In this document: positions 1-6,747 of the stretch, piece by piece | How positions within the stretch are numbered: position 1 is the first letter of the stretch | Layout of the letters: every line of letters begins with the position of its first letter | From: an uncultured Veillonellaceae bacterium | Lineage (GTDB): Bacteria; Bacillota; Negativicutes; Veillonellales; Negativicoccaceae | Reading direction: 5' to 3' | Length of the DNA stretch: 10,444 nt | Assembly: GCA_902488965.1 (NCBI GenBank) | Contig: CABTYA010000036.1 | Coordinates: forward strand, 1-10,444 | The notes under the pieces: model-generated | What the model was told of the DNA's origin: nothing | The model's input: the letters and a program-made list of their open reading frames with translations, nothing else | Database searches by the model: none | Program-made: the position numbers and the translations under genes

Positions 1-240
1 CCGGCGGCGGCACCGGCCATCTTTGTCGGACTCAAGCTTGCGGCGGGCAGTGCGCTCGTGCTGTTGGTCGCGGCGGAAATGCTGGCGGCCGACACGGGCA
101 TCGGCGCCCTCATTTTGCATTACGGCGATCTGATGCTGACGGCCCCGCTCTTGGCTTGCGTGACGGTACTGGCGGCGGCGGGTCTGTGTATCCAGTACCT
201 CATCGGACGGGCGGAGCGGTATGTTATCCGCTGGCGGTGA
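1..240 (+). CDS. ABC transporter permease, SsuC/TauC-type (3' end only)
   Basis: This is the last 79 codons of a gene that begins left of the window. The visible part is hydrophobic, with a membrane segment around LVLLVAAEMLAA, a GIGALI motif, a second hydrophobic stretch, and the ending ERYVIRWR. This pattern (E-M-x(5)-G-x-G-x-x-I, then a helix, then a basic RxxxRWR tail) is typical of the C-terminus of nitrate/sulfonate/taurine-type importer permeases of the BPD_transp_1 superfamily. Such proteins form the inner-membrane channel with an ATPase and a periplasmic binding protein. The substrate cannot be told from the fragment. A hairpin terminator follows the stop closely, so this is probably the last gene of its operon. 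Confidence 0.75.
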   Translation, partial: PAAAPAIFVGLKLAAGSALVLLVAAEMLAADTGIGALILHYGDLMLTAPLLACVTVLAAAGLCIQYLIGRAERYVIRWR

Positions 241-250
241 CGGAGGTTGC

Positions 251-297
251 CATACAAAAAAAGGAGACGAAGGATAACTTCGCCTCCTTTTCGTATG
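251..297 (+). terminator. Hairpin terminator after the ABC permease gene
   Basis: AAAAGGAG (259-266) pairs with CTCCTTTT (284-291), and CGAAG (268-272) pairs with CTTCG (278-282) around loop GATAA. There is one A/C mismatch. The outer CATAC (251-255) and GTATG (293-297) can extend the stem. The U-tract is short (four T), so termination may be partial. The stem is A-rich on its left arm, so it could also act on leftward transcripts. Confidence 0.65.
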
Positions 298-318
298 GAA
301 CGAACGCCGATGAATACA

Positions 319-327
319 TGGTATACT
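319..327 (+). promoter_or_regulatory. Extended -10 promoter for dinB
   Basis: TGGTATACT is an extended -10 element (TG-n-TATACT), with the hexamer at 322-327 and the dinB start 18 bp downstream of it. No convincing -35 is present, which is common for extended -10 promoters. If used, the leader would be very short, with the ribosome-binding site near the transcript's 5' end. The identical 11-mer ATGGTATACTG lies upstream of the WYL regulator gene. Confidence 0.55.
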
Positions 328-344
328 GGTCACAAGGAGGGCAT

Positions 345-1550
345 ATGGTACGGCGGTGGATTATGCATGTGGATATGGATGCGTTTTATGCGTCGGTCGA
401 GCAGCGCGACCATCCCGAATGGCGCGGCCGGCCCGTCATCGTGGGATCGTCTGAGGCGCGCGGCGTTGTGGCGACGGCCTCGTACGAGGCGCGGCGTTAC
501 GGCGTGCATTCGGCGATGCCGGGGGCCTGCGCCAAGGAGCGGTGTCCGCAGGCGATTTTTGTGCGTCCGCGGATGGACGTCTATCGGGCCGTATCCGCGC
601 AAATCCATGAAGTATTGCTGCACTATGCTCCCGAATTCGAGCCCTTGTCGCTCGATGAAGCGTTTTTGGATGTGAGCGGGATGGGGACGCACTATCCGAC
701 CTTGCAGGCGCTCGGTCGTGCGGTCAAAGAAGAGATCTTGGCGACGACCGATCTGACGGCCTCGGTAGGGATTGCGCCGAACAAATTTCTCGCCAAATTG
801 GCGAGCGACTGGCATAAGCCCGACGGGTTGACGGTCATCGGTTACGGGGAAGAGGCGGCGCGGATTGCACCGCTGCCTGTGCGCCGGTTGTGGGGCGTCG
901 GACCGAAGACGGAGGCGCTGTTGACGGCGGGAGGATGGCATACCATCGGCGACGTTGCCGCGGCCGATCCGCTCGAGCTTGCCGCTCGGCTGGGGTCGCA
1001 GGGACGGGTGCTCCATGAGCTGGCCAACGGCCGTGACGATCGGCCGATTGCGCCGCACGAGCCGCGCAAGTCCATCGGCGAAGAAGAGACCTTTGCCCGC
1101 GATCTCACCGCCGGTGACGAAATCCGTATGACGCTTTTGCGGCAGTGCGATACGGTGGCGTATCGTTTGCGCAAGCACGGCCTGCGGGCAAGGACGGTGA
1201 CACTGAAGGTACGGTTCGCCTCGTTTCGGACGGTCACGCGGGCCAAGACGGTGGCCGAGCCCATGGATATCGATCGCGAATTGTATTTTGAAGTGGAAAA
1301 ACTGTATAATCAAATCAGAAAGACGGAGGGAATCCGCCTGCTGGGCGTGACGGCCTCGTCCTTGGTGCCGGCGGTGGATACGGTGCGACTGTTTGCCGAC
1401 GAATCGGAGCGCGAGCAACAGGTCGCGGCCGTACGGGACCGCCTGCGCGACAAGTACGGCGCGGACGTTTTGCGGCGCGGATATTGGCTGGAACCACGGC
1501 CGAAACAGGAGGAAGATACGGATGGTCAATCAGGAACGGATGTTAAATGA
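345..1550 (+). CDS. dinB: DNA polymerase IV (Y-family, DinB)
   Basis: Translesion DNA polymerase of the Y family, 401 aa, which copies past damaged template with low fidelity. The N-terminus HVDMDAFYASVEQ carries the first metal-binding Asp (D10) and the steric-gate aromatic (Y15). The second catalytic pair is in LSLDEAFLDVSG (D104, E105). A helix-hairpin-helix thumb follows (LWGVGPKTEALL), then the little-finger domain. A TVRLF segment near residue 346 resembles a weak beta-clamp-binding motif. ATG 345 is chosen because AAGGAGG (334-340) lies just upstream, although the spacer is only 4 nt. A longer in-frame extension to 156 would run through the preceding gene and terminator and lacks family similarity. 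The 3' end overlaps the next gene by 29 bp, implying co-transcription. No LexA box is evident. Confidence 0.95.
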   Translation: MVRRWIMHVDMDAFYASVEQRDHPEWRGRPVIVGSSEARGVVATASYEARRYGVHSAMPGACAKERCPQAIFVRPRMDVYRAVSAQIHEVLLHYAPEFEPLSLDEAFLDVSGMGTHYPTLQALGRAVKEEILATTDLTASVGIAPNKFLAKLASDWHKPDGLTVIGYGEEAARIAPLPVRRLWGVGPKTEALLTAGGWHTIGDVAAADPLELAARLGSQGRVLHELANGRDDRPIAPHEPRKSIGEEETFARDLTAGDEIRMTLLRQCDTVAYRLRKHGLRARTVTLKVRFASFRTVTRAKTVAEPMDIDRELYFEVEKLYNQIRKTEGIRLLGVTASSLVPAVDTVRLFADESEREQQVAAVRDRLRDKYGADVLRRGYWLEPRPKQEEDTDGQSGTDVK

Positions 1551-2661
1551 ATTTTTTGAATTGGTACGGATTCCTTGTCATACCGGCAAGGAACGCGAAG
1601 TGGCCGATGTATTGAAGAAAAAACTGCGCGTGTTGGGCGCGAGCAGCATCAAAGAGGACAACGCGGGCGAAGCGATCGACGGCAACGCCGGCAACCTCGT
1701 GGCGACATTTGCGGCGACGATGGAAGGGTTGCCGACGATTGCGTTGACCGCACATATGGACAGCGTGGAGCCGTGCGCGGGGATTGAGCCGGTATTGAAG
1801 GACGGCGTGATCACCTCGGCGGGGGATACGATTTTGGGCGGCGACGACAAGTCGGGCGTCGCCGCGATTTTGGAAGGCCTGCGCCTGATGAAGGAACAGC
1901 AGCTGCCGCACGGCAAGATCGTCATCATCTTCTGCATTGCGGAAGAAGGCGGCTTGCGCGGCTCGAAACATATCGATACGAACCTGACGAAAGGAATTGA
2001 TTTCGGATTTGTTGTGGATTCGTCCGGTACGCCGGGGGAAATCGTCAACTCCGCGCCCGGACAAAACGCGATTCGGGCCACGATGAAGGGCAAACGCTCG
2101 CATGCGGGGGTCGCGCCGGAGGACGGCATCAATGCGATTGTCATGATGGGGACGGCACTGTCCCGGATGCCGTACGGACGGATCGACGAAGAAACGACCG
2201 CCAATATCGGTTTTATCGACGGCGGGATCGCGACGAATATTGTCGCCGACGAATGTCACTTGCAAGCGGAAGCGCGCAGCCGTAATGCGGATAAATTGCA
2301 GGCGCAGACGGACGCGATGGTTCAGGCGCTCAAGTCGGTCGAAGCCGATTTCCCGGGCGGCCATGCCGAAGTCGAAGTCGTGCAGGTGTATCAGCCCTAC
2401 ACGATTGCGGAAGATCATGAAGCCATCCGCTTGGCACGGCAGGCGGCGGAAAAAGCGGGTCTGACGCCCTCGGTCAAAGGCACGGGCGGCGGCAGCGACG
2501 CGAACAACTTCAACTTGCACAGCTTCCCCGCGGTGGTGCTGGCGACGGGGATGAGCAAGGTCCATACGGTGGATGAATTTTTGCTGGAAGAACATCTCTA
2601 CCAAACGGGAGAATGGGTGTATCGGATTTTGGAAACGTTGCCGCATTTGGTACGGCACTGA
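1522..2661 (+). CDS. PepT-like M20 family metallopeptidase
   Basis: Predicted cytoplasmic zinc aminopeptidase of the M20 family, in the PepT-like subgroup (379 aa, close to the usual length). M20 metal-site motifs are in order: HMD (78-80), GGDDKSG with the bridging Asp near 108, the catalytic/ligand Glu pair EEGG (141-142), HAGVAPEDG in the dimerisation lid, GTGGGSDANNF, and a late KVHTVDE that supplies the last His ligand. True PepT trims the N-terminal residue from tripeptides. The exact substrate of PepT-like proteins is less certain, so pepT is not assigned. ATG 1522 has AGGAGGAA (1507-1514) 7 nt upstream, inside the dinB coding region. The gene overlaps dinB by 29 bp and is followed by a strong terminator, so dinB and this gene form a two-gene operon. 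Confidence 0.9.
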   Translation: MVNQERMLNEFFELVRIPCHTGKEREVADVLKKKLRVLGASSIKEDNAGEAIDGNAGNLVATFAATMEGLPTIALTAHMDSVEPCAGIEPVLKDGVITSAGDTILGGDDKSGVAAILEGLRLMKEQQLPHGKIVIIFCIAEEGGLRGSKHIDTNLTKGIDFGFVVDSSGTPGEIVNSAPGQNAIRATMKGKRSHAGVAPEDGINAIVMMGTALSRMPYGRIDEETTANIGFIDGGIATNIVADECHLQAEARSRNADKLQAQTDAMVQALKSVEADFPGGHAEVEVVQVYQPYTIAEDHEAIRLARQAAEKAGLTPSVKGTGGGSDANNFNLHSFPAVVLATGMSKVHTVDEFLLEEHLYQTGEWVYRILETLPHLVRH

Positions 2662-2672
2662 GTTGTCCACGA

Positions 2673-2699
2673 AAGCGAGACGCGAGTCTCGCTTTTTTT
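2673..2699 (+). terminator. Rho-independent terminator of the dinB-peptidase operon
   Basis: AAGCGAGAC (2673-2681) and GTCTCGCTT (2686-2694) form a perfect 9-bp stem around GCGA, with seven T at 2693-2699. The stem is 12 nt past the peptidase stop codon. Confidence 0.93.
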
Positions 2700-2736
2700 G
2701 TGTTGTCGATTCGCTCGGTACAAGGGACAAACAAAG

Positions 2737-2769
2737 TTATCCACAAGTTACACACAGAATTGGGGATAA
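2737..2769 (+). promoter_or_regulatory. DnaA-box subcluster (left)
   Basis: TTATCCACA at 2737-2745 is an exact DnaA box. TTACACACA at 2748-2756 differs from TTATNCACA at one position. The two form an 11-bp tandem repeat (AAGTTATCCAC then AAGTTACACAC), which places them on the same face of the helix. TGGGGATAA at 2761-2769 is a one-mismatch box in the opposite orientation. A weaker copy, TTGTCCACG, lies at 2663-2671. Such phased boxes are typical of replication origins and DnaA-binding regulatory clusters. Confidence 0.6.
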
Positions 2770-2904
2770 CGAAAAATTGACATGATGAGAACGTTGTATT
2801 GACGGGCATATTGCGGGGGATACACAGGGGGCGGACAGAGTGCAGCGGGGATAAGCGGACGGAAACGGGGATACGAAATTGAAAATGAAAGCGACAAGAC
2901 GGGG

Positions 2905-2931
2905 CTCCATCGCCGAGAAGCGGCGATGGAG
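2905..2931. repeat. Perfect 11-bp inverted repeat between the DnaA-box subclusters
   Basis: CTCCATCGCCG (2905-2915) and CGGCGATGGAG (2921-2931) pair perfectly around AGAAG. No T-run follows on either strand, so it is not an ordinary terminator. It could be a cruciform, a protein-binding palindrome or part of a leader RNA. Its role is unknown. Confidence 0.6.
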
Positions 2932-2948
2932 AGATGAGAAATGAAAAT

Positions 2949-2978
2949 TGTGGACAATGTGGATAAATAAGTGGATAA
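2949..2978 (-). promoter_or_regulatory. DnaA-box subcluster (right)
   Basis: Three box-like 9-mers sit in the same orientation within 30 bp. TGTGGACAA at 2949-2957 has one mismatch, TGTGGATAA at 2958-2966 is the exact complement of TTATCCACA, and AGTGGATAA at 2970-2978 has one mismatch. The surrounding sequence is A/T-richer than the rest of the window. Related GGGGATA motifs occur at 2816, 2847, 2867 and 3064, and TTATCCCCG at 3039-3047. Confidence 0.6.
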
Positions 2979-3343
2979 GTGGCGTACGGCTCAGGCGGAC
3001 ACTCCCGAGATTGAGAAAATACGCCTCGGTTTTTGTACTTATCCCCGTATTCGCGGGGAGAACGGGGATATACCGTCGTCGCAGGAGGTGTACACAATAC
3101 GCGGACGACAAACAATTGTTCGGCGCGTGTCCGAGTACGGCGGCAAGCGGAGCCGCTGCATCCATACGGCGCTCGCTGACGGAGAGGGTCCGCGCTGTCT
3201 GTCGGGGAGCTCGCAGCAGGAACGCACGGGGGCGAAGCCAACGGTCCGCATCGGATAGTGCCTGCAAAGGAAAAATTCGATAGGATAAGGGCTACTCTAT
3301 TTTTTTTCAGGATTCGCCCGAACCGGGCAGAAGGAGGCGGCGT

Positions 3344-4042
3344 ATGGTGCGGAGCGGTTGGCGGCAGGGAATGGTGGCGGGGATTCCGCTGGCGATCGGG
3401 TATATCCCGATTGCGATGGCGTACGGCGTCTTGGCGGCGACACTGGACGTACCGGGATGGTTTGTGGCGGCGTCGTCGCTCTTGGTCTTTGCCGGGGCGT
3501 CGCAGTTTATGGCGGTGAATATGATTCCGCTGGGAGCGTCGGTCACGGAAATCGTCATGACGACATTTGTCGTCAATCTGCGCCACCTGCTCTTGTCGGC
3601 GGCGGTCGCGTCGAAGACCCCGCCGGATACTTCGCGCGTCACGCGTACGCTGATCGGCACGCTGACGACGGACGAGCTGTTTTCGCTGATTACCCTGCGG
3701 CGGGAGCATTATGTGGCGGCGGGATTTACACTGGCGTTGGGTCTGGTCGGCTATACATCGTGGTGGGCGGGCACACTGATCGGTCTTTGGGCGGCGCACA
3801 GTCTGCCGCCGCAATTGGCGGACAGCATGAGCATCGGCCTCTACGCGATGTTCATCGCGCTGTTGGTGCCGGCACTTAAGCATCGGCGCGACGCGCGGCC
3901 GGTGACGGCATTGGCCGCCCTCGGGCATGCGGTCTTGTACAGTGCGGCGACGGCACTGGGCTGGGGGCCGGGTGCGGCGCTGCTGGTGGCGGCATTGGCG
4001 ACGGTGATTTTGGCGGTCGGGATACAGGAGGTGCGGTCATGA
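3344..4042 (+). CDS. azlC: AzlC family branched-chain amino acid exporter, large subunit
   Basis: Inner-membrane protein of 232 aa, the family's normal size. With AzlD it exports branched-chain amino acids or analogues. Family features visible are the N-terminal GIPLAIGYIPIAMAYG, the LVFAGASQF motif near residue 47-55, FVVNLRHLLLSAA near 84-96, and TTDELFSL near 108-115. Several hydrophobic helices fill the C-terminal half. ATG 3344 has AAGGAGG (3331-3337) at a 6-nt spacing. The stop overlaps the azlD start (ATGA), so the two are translationally coupled. The unusually long upstream gap suggests regulation in the leader, but no known element was identified. Confidence 0.93.
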   Translation: MVRSGWRQGMVAGIPLAIGYIPIAMAYGVLAATLDVPGWFVAASSLLVFAGASQFMAVNMIPLGASVTEIVMTTFVVNLRHLLLSAAVASKTPPDTSRVTRTLIGTLTTDELFSLITLRREHYVAAGFTLALGLVGYTSWWAGTLIGLWAAHSLPPQLADSMSIGLYAMFIALLVPALKHRRDARPVTALAALGHAVLYSAATALGWGPGAALLVAALATVILAVGIQEVRS

Positions 4043-4356
4043 CGGAACGGGAGTATCTGTGGCTGCTCATCGGCATGATTGCGGTCACGGTCGTGCCGCG
4101 CGTGTTGCCGCAATGGGCATGGCGCGAAGGCGCGGGCGGGCGTCGGGTACAGACGGCGTTGGGACTGGTGCCCTTTGCCGTGCTGGGGGCGTTGCTCGTG
4201 CCGGGAATCTTTACCGGGATGGCGCATACGCCGCTTTCGGCGACACTGGCGGGCGGCGCGGTTGCGGTGTGGCTGGCGTGGCGCGAGGTGAATGTCGTGC
4301 TTGTCGTCTTGACGGCGATTGTGGTACATTTAGTTATAAGTATCATCGTCGGCTGA
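4039..4356 (+). CDS. azlD: AzlD family branched-chain amino acid exporter, small subunit
   Basis: Small hydrophobic partner of AzlC, 105 aa, typical for the AzlD family. It has about four membrane segments. The family-like VTVVPRVLPQWAW lies near residues 17-29 and a VPFAVLGALLVPGIF stretch near 44-58. It starts inside the azlC stop codon (ATGA at 4039-4042) and is followed after 12 nt by the M20 hydrolase gene, so all three are probably one transcript. Confidence 0.92.
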   Translation: MTEREYLWLLIGMIAVTVVPRVLPQWAWREGAGGRRVQTALGLVPFAVLGALLVPGIFTGMAHTPLSATLAGGAVAVWLAWREVNVVLVVLTAIVVHLVISIIVG

Positions 4357-4368
4357 GGAGGGATAGCT

Positions 4369-5523
4369 ATGGCATGGAATGAACAGGCGTTTTTGCGCGA
4401 TCTCGAGACATTGGTGATGACGGACAGTTACAGCCGCGACCCGGCGGGGGTCGCGCGGGTGGCGGACCGGCTGGCGGGGCGGTTTACCGCGCTCGGCTGG
4501 CATGTCGATCGGCGCGATCTCGGGAGTGCGGCGGGCCCGGCGCTCGTCGTGACCAATCGCCCGTCCACGCGCTACGAGGTGCTGCTCTTGGCGCATATGG
4601 ATACGGTATTCGCACCGGGAACGGCGGCAGAACGTCCGTTTCGGGTCGAGGGTCGAAGGGCGTACGGACCGGGCGTAAATGACATGAAATCGGGGCTCTT
4701 GCTGACGTATTATTTGGCCGAGGCGTTGGCGGACGAGCTCGGCGATGCGGCGGTGGCGATCGTCATGGTGCCCGACGAGGAGATCGGCTCGGTCGCGTCG
4801 CGCGGTGTCGTCGAAGAGCTGGCCCGGCAGGCGGCGTATTGTCTGGTATTCGAGTCGGCCCGCGCGTCGGGGAATATGGTCAACGAACGCAAAGGCATCG
4901 GCGACTATCGGGTCATCCTGCACGGTAAGGCGGCGCACGCGGCGGTGGGCCCGGAACACGGCGCGGATGCGATTCGTGCGGCGGGATTACTGCTGCCGCA
5001 GGTGTATGATTTGGCTTCGCCCGCGGACGGTACGACGGTGCTCGTCGGCACGATTGCCGGCGGGACGACACCCAACAGCGTCGCGGCGCAGGCGGAATTT
5101 TCCGTGGATATCCGACTGGTCACGCCCGCCGAGGGGGACCGTGTCGATGCGGCGATGCAGGCGCTGGCGGGTCCTGCGGCGGTCGACGGCGTGACGGTCG
5201 AGGTGACAGGCGGCATCGTGCGGCCGCCGATGCCGATGACGGCCGATACCGCGGCGTTTTGCGAGGCCATCGACGCCATCAAAGCGCGGCTGGGTATCAC
5301 CGCCGAATGGGAAGCGAGCGGCGGCGGCTCGGACGGCAATCTCGTGGCCCCGTTCGGCGTACCGACGGTGGACGGGATGGGACCTGTGGGCGGATTTCCG
5401 CACAGTCCCGAAGAATATTTGGAGCTGGACTCGCTGGAGCCCCGCTTCCGATTGGCCTTGGAAACCATCCGGTACTGTCTGGCGCATCCGCGCCCGGTCA
5501 GTACGGAACGAACAAAAGCATGA
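4369..5523 (+). CDS. M20 family metallopeptidase, carboxypeptidase G2-like
   Basis: Predicted di-zinc hydrolase of 384 aa that removes a C-terminal amino acid or cleaves an N-acyl amino acid. The M20 ligands are in order: AHMDTVF (H76, D78), YGPGVNDMKSG with bridging D105, PDEEIGS with the catalytic/ligand pair E137-E138, a FES segment in the usual third-ligand region, HGKAAHAAVGPEHGADA in the lid domain, GGTTPNSV, SGGGSDGN, and the final-ligand region FPHSPEEY. This set is characteristic of the CPG2/ArgE/DapE branch, closest to CPG2-like glutamate carboxypeptidases. The substrate is not certain. No signal peptide is seen, so it is probably cytoplasmic. AGGAGG (4356-4361) sets the start with a 7-nt spacer. 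Co-transcription with azlCD suggests it may release amino acids that the exporter then expels. Confidence 0.9.
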   Translation: MAWNEQAFLRDLETLVMTDSYSRDPAGVARVADRLAGRFTALGWHVDRRDLGSAAGPALVVTNRPSTRYEVLLLAHMDTVFAPGTAAERPFRVEGRRAYGPGVNDMKSGLLLTYYLAEALADELGDAAVAIVMVPDEEIGSVASRGVVEELARQAAYCLVFESARASGNMVNERKGIGDYRVILHGKAAHAAVGPEHGADAIRAAGLLLPQVYDLASPADGTTVLVGTIAGGTTPNSVAAQAEFSVDIRLVTPAEGDRVDAAMQALAGPAAVDGVTVEVTGGIVRPPMPMTADTAAFCEAIDAIKARLGITAEWEASGGGSDGNLVAPFGVPTVDGMGPVGGFPHSPEEYLELDSLEPRFRLALETIRYCLAHPRPVSTERTKA

Positions 5524-5530
5524 GCGGATG

Positions 5531-5556
5531 ACGCGGCGGGATTTCCCGCCGCGTTT
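5531..5556 (+). terminator. Strong hairpin after the azlCD-M20 operon
   Basis: ACGCGGCGGG (5531-5540) pairs perfectly with CCCGCCGCGT (5545-5554) around ATTT, 7 nt after the stop codon. The stem is very GC-rich but only TTT follows before CGG, so termination efficiency is uncertain. Confidence 0.7.
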
Positions 5557-5596
5557 CGGCGTTACGGGGAAATTTTCACCCGCATGCGTCATATAT

Positions 5597-5604
5597 GGTA
5601 TACT
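5597..5604 (+). promoter_or_regulatory. Extended -10 promoter for the WYL-cobO-ytfI-ytfJ operon
   Basis: TG-G-TATACT forms an extended -10 with the hexamer at 5599-5604, about 40 bp before the start codon. A possible weak -35 is TTCACC (5575-5580, 18-bp spacing). The surrounding ATGGTATACTG is identical to the dinB promoter. Confidence 0.55.
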
Positions 5605-5646
5605 GAAGACAAGTCAAATGATAGGAATCGGAGGGAGGAGAGCAGC

Positions 5647-6747
5647 ATGACGGCACGGAAACCGGCAACGGACGGTCCCGCGAAAAAACTGAGTTTGTTG
5701 TATATTTTGTCGATTTTACGCAAGTATTCGGATGCGGAACATCGTCTGTCGCAGCAGGATATTTTGCGGTATTTAGAGACGGATTACGGGATGGTGCTCG
5801 ATCGCAAGGCGGTCAAGCGCAATCTGGACAATCTGCTGGCGGCGGGTCTGCCGCTGGGCAACAAGCCCTGGGAGCGACGACGACCGGATACGCCGGGCGG
5901 GTTCGAGACGGTCTACGGCTCCTGGTACTATGAACACGAGTTCAGCGCACCGGAAGTGACCGCGCTGATTGACAGCCTGCTCTTTTCGCATTTGCCGCGG
6001 CGGCAAGTGACGACGCTGATTGACAAATTGATTACCTTGCAAAGCGACTATTATTACAACCCGACGCTTTCGGTCAACAATATCCCGAACGAGGACTGGC
6101 ACAACGAGGCGCAGGATACGGAGCAGAACCGGCAGATGTTTTACACGCTGGAGATATTGACCGAGGCCATCAAAAAGAAGTGCCAAGTGACGTTTTATTA
6201 CTTGACGTACGGGCCGGACAAGCGGGTACGTCCGCGGCGCAAAGACGGCGAACGCGAACCGCGGGTCTACCAGGTGAGTCCCTATGCGGTAGTGGCGACG
6301 AACGGCCGATTTTACTTGATTGCCAATACCGAGGGGCATGATAATTTGTCGCATTACCGTTTGGACCGGATGGCGGAAGTGACGTTGGCGGAACAGCTGT
6401 CCCAGCGGTCACGCAAAGAAGTGGAAGGATTTAAGAACGGGCGGCTCGATCTGCCGCGGCATTTGGCCGAGCATGTGAATATGTTTGCCGGGGCGGCGGT
6501 ACCGTGCCGTTTTCGGGCGGATATCGGGATGATGGATGCCATCATCGATGCGTTCGGCAAGCATATCGACGTACGCAAAATCGGCGACGAGGTGGAGGTT
6601 GACCTGCAGGTCAACGAGCAGGCGATGTACCATTGGGCGCTCGGCTGCGGCTCGTCGCTGCGGGTGTTGGCACCGCAAACGCTGGTCGAACGGCTGCGTG
6701 AAGCGACGCAGGCGGCGGCCGCACTCTATACGGAGGCGAAGGTATGA
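5647..6747 (+). CDS. WYL-domain helix-turn-helix transcriptional regulator
   Basis: Predicted DNA-binding regulator of 366 aa. The N-terminus (about 14-65) is a winged-HTH: LSQQDILRYLETDYGMVLDRKAVKRNLDNL matches the HTH of WYL regulators in character and position. The middle (about 170-245) is a WYL domain with VTFYYLTYG, YQVSPYAVVATNGRFYLIA and SHYRLDRM. The canonical W-Y-L tripeptide is replaced by F-Y-L. The C-terminal part fits the WCX extension. WYL domains are thought to bind small ligands or nucleic acid. The ligand and targets here are unknown. ATG 5647 is preceded by GGGAGG (5633-5638). The last codons overlap the adenosyltransferase start (ATGA), so it probably shares transcription with that gene and may control the operon. 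Confidence 0.88.
   Translation: MTARKPATDGPAKKLSLLYILSILRKYSDAEHRLSQQDILRYLETDYGMVLDRKAVKRNLDNLLAAGLPLGNKPWERRRPDTPGGFETVYGSWYYEHEFSAPEVTALIDSLLFSHLPRRQVTTLIDKLITLQSDYYYNPTLSVNNIPNEDWHNEAQDTEQNRQMFYTLEILTEAIKKKCQVTFYYLTYGPDKRVRPRRKDGEREPRVYQVSPYAVVATNGRFYLIANTEGHDNLSHYRLDRMAEVTLAEQLSQRSRKEVEGFKNGRLDLPRHLAEHVNMFAGAAVPCRFRADIGMMDAIIDAFGKHIDVRKIGDEVEVDLQVNEQAMYHWALGCGSSLRVLAPQTLVERLREATQAAAALYTEAKV

Larger units (their letters stand above)
2700..3343. other. Gene-free region with DnaA-like boxes and inverted repeats
   Basis: No reading frame here looks like a real protein: candidates on both strands are rich in Arg, Ser and Pro and resemble no family. The left half (2737-3047) holds the DnaA-like boxes. 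The right half has small inverted repeats. These are CCCCG/CGGGG (3043-3058), GTCGTC/GACGAC (3075-3109), the palindrome AACAATTGTT (3111-3120), GCGGC/GCCGC (3140-3156) and GCCCG/CGGGC just before the azlC ribosome-binding site (3316-3328). It may include a long azlC leader. No tRNA, T-box or known riboswitch signature was recognised, and no convincing azlC promoter was found. Confidence 0.6.

Noticed and set aside
301..314. Possible LexA box before dinB (CGAAC half-site)
   Set aside because: Only the left half matches the Firmicutes consensus CGAAC-N4-GTTCG. The right half is absent.
330..1529. Minus-strand open frame of 399 codons opposite dinB
   Set aside because: It is fully antisense to dinB, whose family motifs are intact, and its own sequence is His/Arg/Gln-rich without domains.
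3005..3034. Weak terminator CCGAG...CTCGG-TTTTT
   Set aside because: The stem is only 5 bp with a 15-nt loop and no gene upstream needs it, so it is too weak to call.
3185..3194. T-box-like AGGGTCCGCG upstream of azlC
   Set aside because: The conserved T-box core AGGGTGGNACCGCG is missing its centre, and no matching antiterminator/terminator pair was found.
2948..3283. Plus-strand open frames in the intergenic region (111 and 95 codons)
   Set aside because: No ribosome-binding site at the starts, biased Arg/Ser-rich sequence, no family resemblance, and overlap with the DnaA-box cluster.
2510..3928. Long minus-strand open frame of 472 codons
   Set aside because: It runs antisense through the peptidase end, the terminator, the intergenic region and azlC. 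Composition is Arg/Pro-rich with no recognisable domain, as expected of a GC-rich shadow frame.
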